Positions 53,384 to 63,015 of a DNA stretch of 64,000 nucleotides are shown piece after piece (positions within the stretch are counted from its first letter, which is position 1; each line of letters opens with the position of its first letter). Source of the DNA: CALINF01 sp039980455. Lineage in GTDB: Bacteria; Pseudomonadota; Gammaproteobacteria; Pseudomonadales; Halieaceae. The stretch is taken from assembly GCA_039980455.1 (NCBI GenBank), contig JBDXCG010000003.1, positions 1,798,001-1,862,000 on the forward strand, in the 5' to 3' direction. The notes below the pieces were generated by a model. It had not been told where the DNA came from. It searched no databases and worked only from the letters and a program-made list of their open reading frames with translations. The position numbers and the translations under genes were made by a program.

Positions 53384-54826
53384 ATGGATATCAGTCTGTA
53401 CTATTCAGAATTCATCGCGGTCGCGATCGTTCTCATTTATGTCGTCGCCATCGTTTCTGCCATCGAGTCAATCATCAACGTACGTACCGCTCAGGGCACG
53501 ATTGCGTGGGTAATTTCCCTACTCACATTCCCTTACCTTGCTGTGCCGCTGTATCTGGTATTTGGTAGAAGCAAGTTCGATGGTTACCTGGAACAGAAGG
53601 ACGAGATTGAGGCTGAAACGGCTGAGCAATTGGCGAATACTCAGGACAATGTAGAAGAACACATTATTCCCCGCTCGAGCAATCTGCCCCTCTATACAAG
53701 CCTGTTCAAACTCGCCCGACTTCCTGCCACCTCCAGCAACAGCGCCGAATTGCTGATCGATGGAGAAGCTACTTTTTCCAGCATTGAGGCCGGACTGCGC
53801 GCCGCAGAACACTACATTTTGTTTGAATTCTACATCGTACGTGATGATGATCTAGGGACTCGTCTCTGCGACATTCTCTGCGATAAAGCGCGCGCAGGTG
53901 TAAAAGTCTATTTCGTCTACGACGAAATCGGCAGCAGACCGTTTCCCAGGAGCCAGCTCTATAAGCAGCTAAAGCAGGCCGGTGTTCATATAGCAGCCTT
54001 CAACACAACTCAAGGTCGAAGGAACAGATTCCAGCTCAACTTTCGGAACCACCGCAAAATTGTCGTAGTTGATGGTAAGGCCGCATGGATAGGCGGTCAT
54101 AATGTTGGAGACGAATATCTTGGAAAGAACAAGCGCATCGGACATTGGCGAGATACCCATGTAAAACTGGAAGGGCCCGCTGTACTCGGCGCTGAGCTGT
54201 CTTTTTCAACCGACTGGCGTTGGGCTACGCGCACCGCGCTCGACATCAACTGGGATCTCACCGGACAAGCAATGGGCTCCTGCAATGTGATGGTGTTTCC
54301 ATCTGACCCGGCGAGCGAATTTGAAGAAGCCGGACTCATGTACCACCAGGTCATCGCTTACTCGCGCCGTCGCATTTGGATAGCAAGCCCCTATTTTGTA
54401 CCCGATCGAGGCATCGTGGCGGCTCTCCAGCTCGCGGCGCTGCGTGGCGTGGATGTCAGGGTAATGATTCCCGATGAACCTGATGGCCCAGTAGTCGGCA
54501 TGGCGAACTGGTCGTTCACCCGTGAACTGCTACCGGCAGGCGTTAAGGTATATCGCTATAAGGGTGGATTCATGCACCAGAAGGTCTTTTTGATGGACGA
54601 TGAACTGGCAGGCGTAGGTACCGCTAATTTTGACAACCGGTCGTTCAGGCTCAACTTCGAAATCACCCTGCTGATACACAATGAACCGTTCTCGGAGTCT
54701 ATCGAAACCATGCTGGCGAACGACTTCAGCAATTCACATTTAGTTACCCAGCAAGACATAGACAACAAGCCTTTCTGGTTTCCTCTGGCGATGGGCGCTG
54801 CGCGATTGATGTCACCCGTGCTGTAG
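53384..54826 (+). CDS. cls: Cardiolipin synthase
   Basis: A 480-residue Cls. Two N-terminal membrane helices (about residues 10-28 and 40-58) are followed by two phospholipase D motifs: H-R-K-I-V-V-V-D-G near 225 and H-Q-K-V-F-L-M-D near 400. It joins phosphatidylglycerol molecules into cardiolipin at the inner membrane. The layout matches ClsA rather than the shorter ClsB. Confidence 0.95.
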   Translation: MDISLYYSEFIAVAIVLIYVVAIVSAIESIINVRTAQGTIAWVISLLTFPYLAVPLYLVFGRSKFDGYLEQKDEIEAETAEQLANTQDNVEEHIIPRSSNLPLYTSLFKLARLPATSSNSAELLIDGEATFSSIEAGLRAAEHYILFEFYIVRDDDLGTRLCDILCDKARAGVKVYFVYDEIGSRPFPRSQLYKQLKQAGVHIAAFNTTQGRRNRFQLNFRNHRKIVVVDGKAAWIGGHNVGDEYLGKNKRIGHWRDTHVKLEGPAVLGAELSFSTDWRWATRTALDINWDLTGQAMGSCNVMVFPSDPASEFEEAGLMYHQVIAYSRRRIWIASPYFVPDRGIVAALQLAALRGVDVRVMIPDEPDGPVVGMANWSFTRELLPAGVKVYRYKGGFMHQKVFLMDDELAGVGTANFDNRSFRLNFEITLLIHNEPFSESIETMLANDFSNSHLVTQQDIDNKPFWFPLAMGAARLMSPVL

Positions 54827-54843
54827 CGATACAGATCGGTTAA

Positions 54844-56235
54844 CTAGTTCTGCCAGGCGCGCTCATCAATATCCAGATCACTGTAATCTTCAGGCCGCAA
54901 CTTGGGCACCTTATTACCCGCCGCCAACTGGCTGTCGTAGTCACGCAGCACACGCATACCCAACTTGTACATCCAAACCAATCCCAATAGGTTCACCAGG
55001 CCCAATAGACCCATCGTGAGATCGGCAAAGCCAAACACAGTACCTAAGTCCTGCATGGAGCCCCATAGAATCAAGCCAATCACCAGAACACGAAATACAT
55101 TGAACAGTGTTGTGTTCTCTTCACTGAAAAAGTTGAGGCTGTTCTCGCCCAAATAGTAGTTGTACATGATAGAGCTGAAGGCAAAGAGTGATAGTGCAAT
55201 GCTCACAAACTGCCCACCCCAGCTGCCAAAATGCTCTGCCAGCGCGTTCTGGGTCAATGCGACACCAGCCACATTTTCAGCACCGGGTTGATAGAGGTCG
55301 GAGAGCAAAATAATTAATGCCGTGCACGTGCACATCACCAGTGTGTCGATGAAAACACTGAACGCCTGCACAATCCCCTGGTTCGCTGGGTGCGGCACAT
55401 GGGCAACCGCCGCCACATTAGGAGCACTGCCAAGACCAGCCTCATTGCTGAAGAGCCCGCGTTTCACGCCCTGCATCACAGCCACACCAATTCCACCACC
55501 TATTGCCGACTCGAGCCCGAAGGCACTTTTCACAATGTAGAGCAAAGTGGCGGGCACTTCTGTGATATTCATTCCTATGACAGCTATCGCGGCCAGAAAG
55601 TAGCTCACTGCCATAACCGGCACGATAACTTCTGCGACTAAAGCGATACGCTTGATGCCACCAAAAATAGTGATACCCAATAACACCGCCATGACGCTAC
55701 CTGACACCCACGGTGGAATGCCGAAAGACGAATCGAGTGATGTTGCCACCACGTAGGACTGGACCGCATTGAAGCCAAAGCCAAAGGTGATCAACAGTAA
55801 GATGGAATACACCACGGCAAGCCAACGTTGCTTGATACCGTGGGTGAGATAGTAAGCAGGCCCACCACGATAGGTACCATCGGGCTCATACCGCTTATAG
55901 AGCTGCGCCAATGAGCATTCGAAGAAGCTCGTTGCCATACCCATGAGGCCAATCATCCACATCCAGAACACAGCACCGGGCCCGCCAAGGGTAATCGCAA
56001 CAGCCACTCCGGCTATATTGCCACCACCGACCCGACCAGCAACACTAACCACCAATGCCTGAAACGAACTAATGTGACCCGGGTCATGATGCAGCGCAGT
56101 GCGCAACACCGAAAACATGCGACCGAAATACCTAAACTGAACAAACCGGGAGGACACCGTAAAGAGCAACCCCACTCCCACCAATGCCACTATCAGTACC
56201 TGGCCCCAGATAAAATCATTAATGGTCGCTAACAT
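54844..56235 (-). CDS. Sodium:alanine symporter family (AGCS) transporter
   Basis: A 463-residue polytopic protein. The G-x-V-G-G-G-N-I-A-G-V signature near residue 75 and N-E-A-G-L-G-S-A-P near 262 are typical of AGCS sodium/alanine or glycine symporters. About ten hydrophobic helices are visible. The ATG at 56235 with AGGACACTACTC upstream is preferred over a start 14 codons earlier. The specific amino acid is not known. Confidence 0.94.
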   Translation of the reverse strand: MLATINDFIWGQVLIVALVGVGLLFTVSSRFVQFRYFGRMFSVLRTALHHDPGHISSFQALVVSVAGRVGGGNIAGVAVAITLGGPGAVFWMWMIGLMGMATSFFECSLAQLYKRYEPDGTYRGGPAYYLTHGIKQRWLAVVYSILLLITFGFGFNAVQSYVVATSLDSSFGIPPWVSGSVMAVLLGITIFGGIKRIALVAEVIVPVMAVSYFLAAIAVIGMNITEVPATLLYIVKSAFGLESAIGGGIGVAVMQGVKRGLFSNEAGLGSAPNVAAVAHVPHPANQGIVQAFSVFIDTLVMCTCTALIILLSDLYQPGAENVAGVALTQNALAEHFGSWGGQFVSIALSLFAFSSIMYNYYLGENSLNFFSEENTTLFNVFRVLVIGLILWGSMQDLGTVFGFADLTMGLLGLVNLLGLVWMYKLGMRVLRDYDSQLAAGNKVPKLRPEDYSDLDIDERAWQN

Positions 56236-56314
56236 GAGTAGTGTCCTATGGTTGTGAAGCTTCCTGCCGAAAAACAAGCATTAGGGTCAACAGAAAGCAG
56301 CACTGTTGTCGTGA

Positions 56315-57667
56315 CTATTCGCTGACGCCACTGACAAAAATAATGAGAAGTGCGGGCGGAACCACAAATCGAATCAGGAAATGCCATACCTGAAAGCCTA
56401 CAGCGTTGAGCGTTGTCAGCTCATCCCGGCTGTATTCCTTGCGGATAATCCAGCCGGCAAATATCGCTATCAGCATTCCACCCACAGGCAGTAACACCTG
56501 ATTAGAGAAGTAGTCCATGGTGTCATTGAAGTTACGCCCATTGAGACTCAGCTCACTGAATACGTTGTACGACAGAATACTGAGAACGCTGAAAACGGCG
56601 ACGGAGCCGACTACCAACACAGCGCTCTTGTGCCGGGGAATTCCGAAGCGTTCTTCGATCCACGCATTGACACATTCAACCAACCCCACCATCGACGTGA
56701 TACCCGCAACCGACAGCATGACGAAGAAAAGTACGCTGAACGCCCACCCGCCGGGCATTTGGGCGAATGCCACTGGTAGAGTTTGGAAAATCAGGCCGGC
56801 ACCGGCCGCTGGATCAAGACCATACTTGAATACGGCGGGGAAGATCACAAGCCCTGCCAGCAATGCAACGAAGGTATCTGCAACAACAATAATTAACACA
56901 CTTTGGGTGATCGAAATGGAACGCGGCAAATAGGCGCCATAAGTCATCATTCCACCCATCGCAACGCCAATAGAGAAGAACGCCTGACCGATCGCGGCCA
57001 GCACAGTTTCCGGTCCGACCTTGCTAAAATCCGGTGTGAACAACCACGATAACGCCTCGGTGAAACCACCAGCGAATACGTTATAACCTGCAAGACCCAG
57101 CAACAAAATGAACATCAGCGGCATCATGAAGCTCACGGCTCGCTCGATACCGTCTTTCAAACCCGAGTAGATAATCAGGCCGGTGATGGCCAAACCCATA
57201 AGAGTCCAGAACAACATGCCCATGTTGTCTGACAGCACTGCTGCAAAATCAGTACTGGCGCTGACAGCGTCGACGCCAACAAAACCAGTGGTAATCGCTT
57301 TGAACAGATACCACAGTACCCAGCCAACAACGACGGCGTAGACTATCTCAATGGTGTAAGCCGCCAGCAACCCCATGCCACCGACCCACTTCCATTGCGG
57401 AGACCTATCGGACTGGGTCGCTACATTTTCCATCGCGATAGGCGGACTGGCCTGACCGCGTCGGCCAATCATTAATTCGGCGATCAGTATTGGCACGCCA
57501 ATACCAAAGGCACAGGCCAGATAGATAATAACGAAGGCCGCGCCGCCATTTTCGCCAGTAACATACGGGAAGCGCCAAATGTTACCTAAGCCAACGGCAA
57601 AACCCACAGACGCCATCAAAAAAGCGAAACGCGAAGACCAATGCGCGGTGCCGCCGGCTGCTGCCAT
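56315..57667 (-). CDS. Sodium-dependent transporter of the NSS (SNF) family
   Basis: A 450-residue neurotransmitter:sodium symporter homologue. The N-terminal sodium and substrate site reads A-V-G-L-G-N-I-W-R-F-P-Y (about residues 21-32), and eleven to twelve helices follow. Bacterial members import amino acids such as tryptophan or leucine with sodium. GGAGTGTAAATC precedes the ATG. It is 79 bases upstream of the alanine symporter on the same strand, so the two may share a transcript. Confidence 0.94.
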   Translation of the reverse strand: MAAAGGTAHWSSRFAFLMASVGFAVGLGNIWRFPYVTGENGGAAFVIIYLACAFGIGVPILIAELMIGRRGQASPPIAMENVATQSDRSPQWKWVGGMGLLAAYTIEIVYAVVVGWVLWYLFKAITTGFVGVDAVSASTDFAAVLSDNMGMLFWTLMGLAITGLIIYSGLKDGIERAVSFMMPLMFILLLGLAGYNVFAGGFTEALSWLFTPDFSKVGPETVLAAIGQAFFSIGVAMGGMMTYGAYLPRSISITQSVLIIVVADTFVALLAGLVIFPAVFKYGLDPAAGAGLIFQTLPVAFAQMPGGWAFSVLFFVMLSVAGITSMVGLVECVNAWIEERFGIPRHKSAVLVVGSVAVFSVLSILSYNVFSELSLNGRNFNDTMDYFSNQVLLPVGGMLIAIFAGWIIRKEYSRDELTTLNAVGFQVWHFLIRFVVPPALLIIFVSGVSE

Positions 57668-57754
57668 GATTTACACTCCAGTTATCGAAAATGCTGCATT
57701 TATTGTCGTTATGACCGCAATTCTACACAAATACCGATTGGGCTTCAGCCTGAT

Positions 57755-58525
57755 TTAGCCTGCTGGAGGAAGTTTCCCCTGTAAGGTGAGGCGATACCCA
57801 CTATCGGTAGGTGGCGCTATCAAGGACAGCGCTTCTTGTAACTGAGGGTTCATACTGCCCTCACTGCCAAGTTCGAGCGTAAGGTCGTAGCTTGCGACCC
57901 CATCTGCATGAGTCAGCGCTACCAAACCGTCAGCTAGCAATGGGCCTGTTAGCGTAAGGATTTCCGCCCTGACCCCACTATCAACATGCTTCGAGTCGAT
58001 CGCATAGCTGCCCAATACTACGTCGCCTCTTGGTGACAGCCAGACAGCATCTTCCCAAACCACCCGTCCAACCATCGATCGCAGTACACCCTGCTTGATC
58101 TCGGCGCTCTCCAAACTCGAAGCCAAAGTCCCATCAAGCGATACAGGTAAGAAAGCTTGCAGTAACCCCGCATCGATGCGGGCCTCTACATCAGATACGC
58201 GCAAGTGATCGGCTCCCAGATAAGTCAGTTTGGCGCGCACTCGCTGCTCACCCCACTGGCTGCTTAAAGAGACCCTGGGAGCTAGCAGCATGAGTGACAG
58301 TGGACTCACCGTCCAACGGGTCTCGCCTAACTGCATAAACCCTCCGGGCATTCGAACAAGACAACCTGCAGCCTTTCCACTCCAGAGACTGCCTGATACG
58401 CCCTGCAGCACAATGCTGGATGCGGGAAGAATATGCCCGAGCAATCGCGCGGGAGCTGACATGATCAACGTTACACTGACCATGACAAACATTGCCAGTA
58501 CCAGCCAGCGCACGCTGAGAAACAT
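57755..58525 (-). CDS. gspN: Type II secretion system protein N
   Basis: A 256-residue GspN-like protein. One N-terminal helix (about residues 8-25) precedes a beta-rich periplasmic domain with G-S-L-W-S-G. It is the last gene of the gsp run, 4 bases after gspM. GspN is accessory in many T2SS. The calls for gspL, gspM and gspN rest partly on their order. Confidence 0.88.
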   Translation of the reverse strand: MFLSVRWLVLAMFVMVSVTLIMSAPARLLGHILPASSIVLQGVSGSLWSGKAAGCLVRMPGGFMQLGETRWTVSPLSLMLLAPRVSLSSQWGEQRVRAKLTYLGADHLRVSDVEARIDAGLLQAFLPVSLDGTLASSLESAEIKQGVLRSMVGRVVWEDAVWLSPRGDVVLGSYAIDSKHVDSGVRAEILTLTGPLLADGLVALTHADGVASYDLTLELGSEGSMNPQLQEALSLIAPPTDSGYRLTLQGKLPPAG

Positions 58526-58529
58526 TGTG

Positions 58530-59003
58530 TCAGCTCCCCTGGGAGATGCGAACAGTCAGATTGATGAGGCCACCACCCCCGGCCTGAGTAAGCGAAAGCT
58601 CTTTGATAACCAGCCTTTCACGCAGCTCTATTTCATGCAACCAAGTCATCACACCATCAAATGATGCACTCTCCATCCTCACTTGAATATCACCGCGGCT
58701 ATTGGGTTGCAGACGCGTCACGGCCAGGTTCTGAGCGCGCGTTGTCTGATTAATCAATGACGTGAGGTTACGCTGTCGGGCATTACTACCACCAGACGCC
58801 TTAAGCGACTGCACTTCAGAGACCATTGAATCAACGCGATGAAGTAACTCCACGGTCGATTGATTCCGCAAGGCCATGTCATCACGCGCTGAGCTCAAGG
58901 GCGTCCATATCAAGGCATACATTATGTATAGCGCTACAGCAGCAATCATGATCAATAAGCTGAGTTGCTCGCGGGTATTGAATCGCAGTAGCCACTTGTT
59001 CAT
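58530..59003 (-). CDS. gspM: Type II secretion system protein M
   Basis: A 157-residue GspM. A cytoplasmic stub, one membrane helix (about residues 15-33) and a ferredoxin-like periplasmic domain are seen. It partners GspL in the inner-membrane platform. Its start overlaps the gspL stop by 4 bases. Confidence 0.9.
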   Translation of the reverse strand: MNKWLLRFNTREQLSLLIMIAAVALYIMYALIWTPLSSARDDMALRNQSTVELLHRVDSMVSEVQSLKASGGSNARQRNLTSLINQTTRAQNLAVTRLQPNSRGDIQVRMESASFDGVMTWLHEIELRERLVIKELSLTQAGGGGLINLTVRISQGS

Positions 59004-60208
59004 GAGTCAGCCTCTACACGTAGGCGAGCACGCACACCATCAGCCTGCGCACTAGAGCTTTCCATAACCGCCTCAAGCCCTGCCGCGTTAATACCCTCTC
59101 GAATCTTTTCAACTGCCTCGAAATCTTCAGCAACAATATTCAGGCGCATGTCGCCGCCATTGTCGTTGTAATTAATACTCCCAATAGAGGTACCCGGTTG
59201 CGCATGAATCACAGCACCTACTGTCTCCATCAGCACTACGAAGCCACTGCTCTGCGCACCACCTCGCATGGTCGACAATTGTCTGCGTAGCTGTTTTTCC
59301 GGATCTACCATCGCACCACGCGGAAACGCACTGCGATAGCTCTGCTCTACCGCTGTACGCAGCGCCAGGTTTTCATTCTTAAGTGACTGATAGTCTGCAA
59401 AAGTGGCCACCAGCTGCAGCAAAAAAACCCCTGCCAACACAGCAGCTACAGCACGCCAGTCTAGCCACCAGCGCGCCAGCGGTAGCCTGGGAGCGTAGCT
59501 GCCTTGCAACAAATTAGGCTCTGAGCGCTCCGTATCAGCTATCATCATGGCCGCAGACAGCCCACCTCGCCGCCATTGCACAACTGAGCGCAACGATACC
59601 GGTAGAAATTGTGTGTCCGCTGTCTGATCAAGTCCGTACATCACTACAGACTGCGGTGCACCCAGCGTGGCCAGGGCCGAGTCCAGCAGCACGGATAGGA
59701 GCGACGCTTCCAGGCCTGTACCCTCACACTCATCAAACCGCACCAGTACAAATTCATCTTCTATGACAATGGTCCATCCACCTGCCTGCAGCGGCAACAG
59801 AAGTGGCTCTGCCACCCAGCGCTCGGCAGGAGGAAGGTCTACAAGAATAGACTGCCAATGCTCCATGTCGTTGTGCTTACAATGCGCCACGGCGTAGTTC
59901 AGCTTGTCTAGAGGTGACATGGCAAAATGGAGATCTTCAACGTCATCCGCCAGTTGCTCTTCGAGCAGGAAAGGCAGTGATTTGGCAAGATGTTTACGCT
60001 CTTCCGCCGAAACGGATACGTGCTGGATACGCACGTTGGTAGCTGGTGCAGCAAATACGAGCTCGGCTCGGCCGGCGTCCACCGCGGCGCTCAACCATTC
60101 AAGGTTTGCTGCCACATCAAGCGCACGTACCTCGGTCTCACCCGGCACAAGCAGCACAGGCCTATCGTGGTTGAGGCGAACAATTAGCTTGTTCTGTGTT
60201 CCCGACAT
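59000..60208 (-). CDS. gspL: Type II secretion system protein L
   Basis: A 402-residue GspL. The N-terminal actin-like cytoplasmic domain (about residues 5-240) docks the GspE ATPase in known systems, a membrane helix lies near 250-268, and a ferredoxin-like periplasmic domain follows. It belongs to the inner-membrane platform. The ATG at 60208 lies 38 bases after gspK. Confidence 0.93.
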   Translation of the reverse strand: MSGTQNKLIVRLNHDRPVLLVPGETEVRALDVAANLEWLSAAVDAGRAELVFAAPATNVRIQHVSVSAEERKHLAKSLPFLLEEQLADDVEDLHFAMSPLDKLNYAVAHCKHNDMEHWQSILVDLPPAERWVAEPLLLPLQAGGWTIVIEDEFVLVRFDECEGTGLEASLLSVLLDSALATLGAPQSVVMYGLDQTADTQFLPVSLRSVVQWRRGGLSAAMMIADTERSEPNLLQGSYAPRLPLARWWLDWRAVAAVLAGVFLLQLVATFADYQSLKNENLALRTAVEQSYRSAFPRGAMVDPEKQLRRQLSTMRGGAQSSGFVVLMETVGAVIHAQPGTSIGSINYNDNGGDMRLNIVAEDFEAVEKIREGINAAGLEAVMESSSAQADGVRARLRVEADS

Positions 60209-60246
60209 ATTGATCCTATTGCAGGGGATTTATAGCAGCACGGCAT

Positions 60247-61257
60247 TCACAAACTGCCGCTTGCGCGCACAAGGCTGGTCACTTGTCGCTGCTGTCGTTC
60301 CAGCACACTGTACAAGCGCATCTCGCGATCGGCAATCTCTACCAATGCACTGAGCAGAAAGTAACTCGATGACTCGCCCAGCTGTGTACTTACCTTATCC
60401 ATGGGCTTATCTGCAAACACAGACTGAGCAAGAAAATCTTCCTTGTCTAAAAAGCCCTCGCTGTTGCGCTGCTCTATCAGCGCCTCACCCTCGGCAAGAG
60501 AGAGCGGCAACAACTCATCATCGCTGTTTATCGAACGCAATACCGGCAGGCTGGCCGTATGTATATTGATGGGCTTACTTGCGCGCGGCCACACAGTGAC
60601 AACTGGCAAAAGAGCGCGATAGAGCTCAGGGGTCACATTGGCAATGGCGCGCAATTCACTGACACTGCTCATTGGCTGATTTGCGGCACGATACGATGGA
60701 GTCTGGCCAGAATAATAGTCGTCTTCCGCCCCATTCAGTGACGGGCTGCTGTCTCTGTCTAACCAATCTGCTACCGCCTCGGTCACGGCCACAGCCTCAG
60801 CCTGACCGAGTGCTGGTTGCTCCAGCGCTTGTAACAAGCGGATAAACTGGGTTTGTGCTGGCGAGTATCTCGGCTCACCTTCTTCAGAGCTAACCGACCC
60901 TGCAAGCGCATTCAGATTAAAGCGGCCCTGCAGATCCTCAACGTCTCCAAGCAGCCATCCCCCTTCATCGAGCGGGTATGGCGTCGATTCCTGAGCCCAA
61001 ACCTCACCCAGGTCATCGCGCGCTCGCCCGGCCTGTTTATCTGCGTCGTAGTCCAGCAACAAGGCCAGCGACGCGAGTTGCTCCGCCCCAAGGAGATAGG
61101 CATAGGCCTGCTCACCCGTAAATACATTGGCGCCTCGCTGGTAGAACAGTGTAAATTCGCGCTGAATACCCACAATAAGGGCCGCAGCCAGTGCGAACAC
61201 CAACATGGCTACAATAAGAGCCGCGCCGGATTGCGAAGGATGTACAGACTTGCTCAT
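60247..61257 (-). CDS. gspK: Type II secretion minor pseudopilin K
   Basis: A 336-residue GspK, the largest minor pseudopilin. The prepilin leader ends Q-S-G before A-A-L-I-V-A-M-L, and the hydrophobic helix follows. The large globular domain shows the helix-rich insert typical of GspK. It caps the pseudopilus tip with GspI and GspJ. It lies 15 bases after gspJ. Confidence 0.95.
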   Translation of the reverse strand: MSKSVHPSQSGAALIVAMLVFALAAALIVGIQREFTLFYQRGANVFTGEQAYAYLLGAEQLASLALLLDYDADKQAGRARDDLGEVWAQESTPYPLDEGGWLLGDVEDLQGRFNLNALAGSVSSEEGEPRYSPAQTQFIRLLQALEQPALGQAEAVAVTEAVADWLDRDSSPSLNGAEDDYYSGQTPSYRAANQPMSSVSELRAIANVTPELYRALLPVVTVWPRASKPINIHTASLPVLRSINSDDELLPLSLAEGEALIEQRNSEGFLDKEDFLAQSVFADKPMDKVSTQLGESSSYFLLSALVEIADREMRLYSVLERQQRQVTSLVRASGSL

Positions 61258-61272
61258 GAAAATCGCAGGTTC

Positions 61273-61920
61273 CTAGCTGCCAACAGGCAATGTATACAAA
61301 CGCCTCAACTCTCCAAGGTCGTCCAACTCAAGCGTTAACTCTATTGCGGCTGGGGGTGAAGGTAATTCACCCGGACGGCTGGTATCGACAATCCAGTTCT
61401 CCGTCCAGTTGCGCGTCTCAATATCAGTGCCACGACCAAGGCGCAAACTGGCTGTTGCGTCCAGAAACGACAACGAGACCGCCGCCACATCATCCAGTAA
61501 TCTAACCCGCGTGGCCTGCGTGTCACCTGACCTGTCCAGCACCGGGTAGGATTCGCGCCAGAGAGTATCGTCTTCCCATAGATAGTTCACGCGCTGTAAA
61601 TTGCTACGCGGTAAATCGTTTGGATTATGCCATCCGGCCCGCGTAAAGCTGAGCAGAAAGCGAGAGGCGATGCCCCCCGATAGTGCCGGCTCTGTCTCGC
61701 CGAACTCATCGCGCACAGGCCGGTAGACAAACTGGCGCAAGTCGCGAGAAATCACCATGAAGGCGCGATTAATTTCATAGGTACGCTGCGCAGTACTGCG
61801 GGTACTCTCTACACCCGATATCACAGTAGACAGCGCGGTATAGGATGCCGCAGCAACAAAGCCGGTGATAGCAAGTGCGATTAACACCTCTATCAATGTG
61901 AACCCACGGTGCTTATTCAT
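61273..61920 (-). CDS. gspJ: Type II secretion minor pseudopilin J
   Basis: A 215-residue GspJ. The leader M-N-K-H-R-G is cut before F-T-L-I-E-V-L-I-A, with the glutamate at +5 present. The ATG at 61920 has GGAGATTCC upstream and overlaps gspI by 8 bases; the longer frame would place a long tail before the pilin motif. It is a tip subunit of the pseudopilus. Confidence 0.95.
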   Translation of the reverse strand: MNKHRGFTLIEVLIALAITGFVAAASYTALSTVISGVESTRSTAQRTYEINRAFMVISRDLRQFVYRPVRDEFGETEPALSGGIASRFLLSFTRAGWHNPNDLPRSNLQRVNYLWEDDTLWRESYPVLDRSGDTQATRVRLLDDVAAVSLSFLDATASLRLGRGTDIETRNWTENWIVDTSRPGELPSPPAAIELTLELDDLGELRRLYTLPVGS

Positions 61921-62455
61921 CACTGGAATCTCCGGGCTGATCAGGCAGCGCCTCAGCTGGAGTCTCGCTACCGGGCGCTGCGTCATCCTGGCCATCATTG
62001 GATTCACCAGCCCCCTGTGCGTCGCCAGATTCTTCCAGCGGCGTGGCATCTACACGCAAATCGGCTGACAGATAGGCAACAAGAGAATAGAGTCCGCGCT
62101 CCGCCGTAGCGCTGTCTTCCTGCTCTCCCACAGACACCATAACCCTGAAAAATTGAGGTACCTCTGTTGGCGTAGACTCTACCGTCCAGAACCATTCGCG
62201 GTCAGCCAGAGTGGCAGAGCCTACTTCGCGCCCTGCACTGAGTTCACGCTGGGCAAGGGCAACAAGACGGACCTCAGTCATCTTGTTAACCGCCACTAAT
62301 TGAGCCATGGATTTGTCGCGCAAGTAGGCCGTCGTATCCACTTGGTTATAGAGCGTAAAGAGAAGAGCTGGAAGAGCGATCGCCACTATCGCCAATGCCA
62401 CCATGACCTCGACCAGGGTAAAACCCGCCCCGCCTCGCAACTTCGGCCTAGTCAT
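61913..62455 (-). CDS. gspI: Type II secretion minor pseudopilin I
   Basis: A 180-residue GspI. The prepilin site G before F-T-L-V-E-V-M-V-A follows a short basic leader. The globular part ends near residue 138, and a 40-residue acidic, glycine- and proline-rich tail follows, which is longer than in typical GspI. The ATG at 62455 with GAGG upstream overlaps gspH by 8 bases. Confidence 0.92.
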   Translation of the reverse strand: MTRPKLRGGAGFTLVEVMVALAIVAIALPALLFTLYNQVDTTAYLRDKSMAQLVAVNKMTEVRLVALAQRELSAGREVGSATLADREWFWTVESTPTEVPQFFRVMVSVGEQEDSATAERGLYSLVAYLSADLRVDATPLEESGDAQGAGESNDGQDDAAPGSETPAEALPDQPGDSSDE

Positions 62456-63011
62456 CAAACGCCTCGTCACGCTCTCCGCGTCGGTACAAATCGAAGCGAC
62501 CTAATAGATCCCACTCCAAGCGCCACTGCAGCACACCGACTGAGTCGATAACCTCAAGGCTTCCCGGCGTAGTTTCACCGCTGGCATACAGTATAACTTG
62601 CGGCGTTGTGTCCAGACCCTCTGCTGGCTGCCAGTCGGGAACCGGCACATCGTCGAGCTCTAGCAACAGCTCAAATCCAGCCGGGAAATTTCGTGCCTCG
62701 AAAACATCGCGAGCGGTTTCAATACTACGCCACCCCTGCGCGCGCCTTTCACGCCAGCCGTACCTGAATACTGCCTCACCCGCGTCAAAATCCCTGCTTA
62801 ACAGCAGCCCGTAGTCTCGCCCCGACAACTCAGCTTCATCCATTGAAAAGGCAGCGACATTCGCCAGATTGCGTATCTCCGTTTCCAGATGAATGTCCTG
62901 CCCGCCCGACGAGACATTCAGGTTGACGCTTGCGGCAATCATCACAATCACAAACAGAACGACCAACAACTCGAGCAGACTGAAGCCCGACTGCTGACCA
63001 GACGAGAGCAC
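62448..63011 (-). CDS. gspH: Type II secretion minor pseudopilin H
   Basis: A 187-residue GspH. The leader ends Q-S-G before F-S-L-L-E-L-L-V-V, with the +5 glutamate. The GTG at 63011 is the start, 4 bases after gspG. GspH links the tip complex to the GspG shaft. Confidence 0.93.
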   Translation of the reverse strand: MLSSGQQSGFSLLELLVVLFVIVMIAASVNLNVSSGGQDIHLETEIRNLANVAAFSMDEAELSGRDYGLLLSRDFDAGEAVFRYGWRERRAQGWRSIETARDVFEARNFPAGFELLLELDDVPVPDWQPAEGLDTTPQVILYASGETTPGSLEVIDSVGVLQWRLEWDLLGRFDLYRRGERDEAFDD

Positions 63012-63015
63012 TAGT

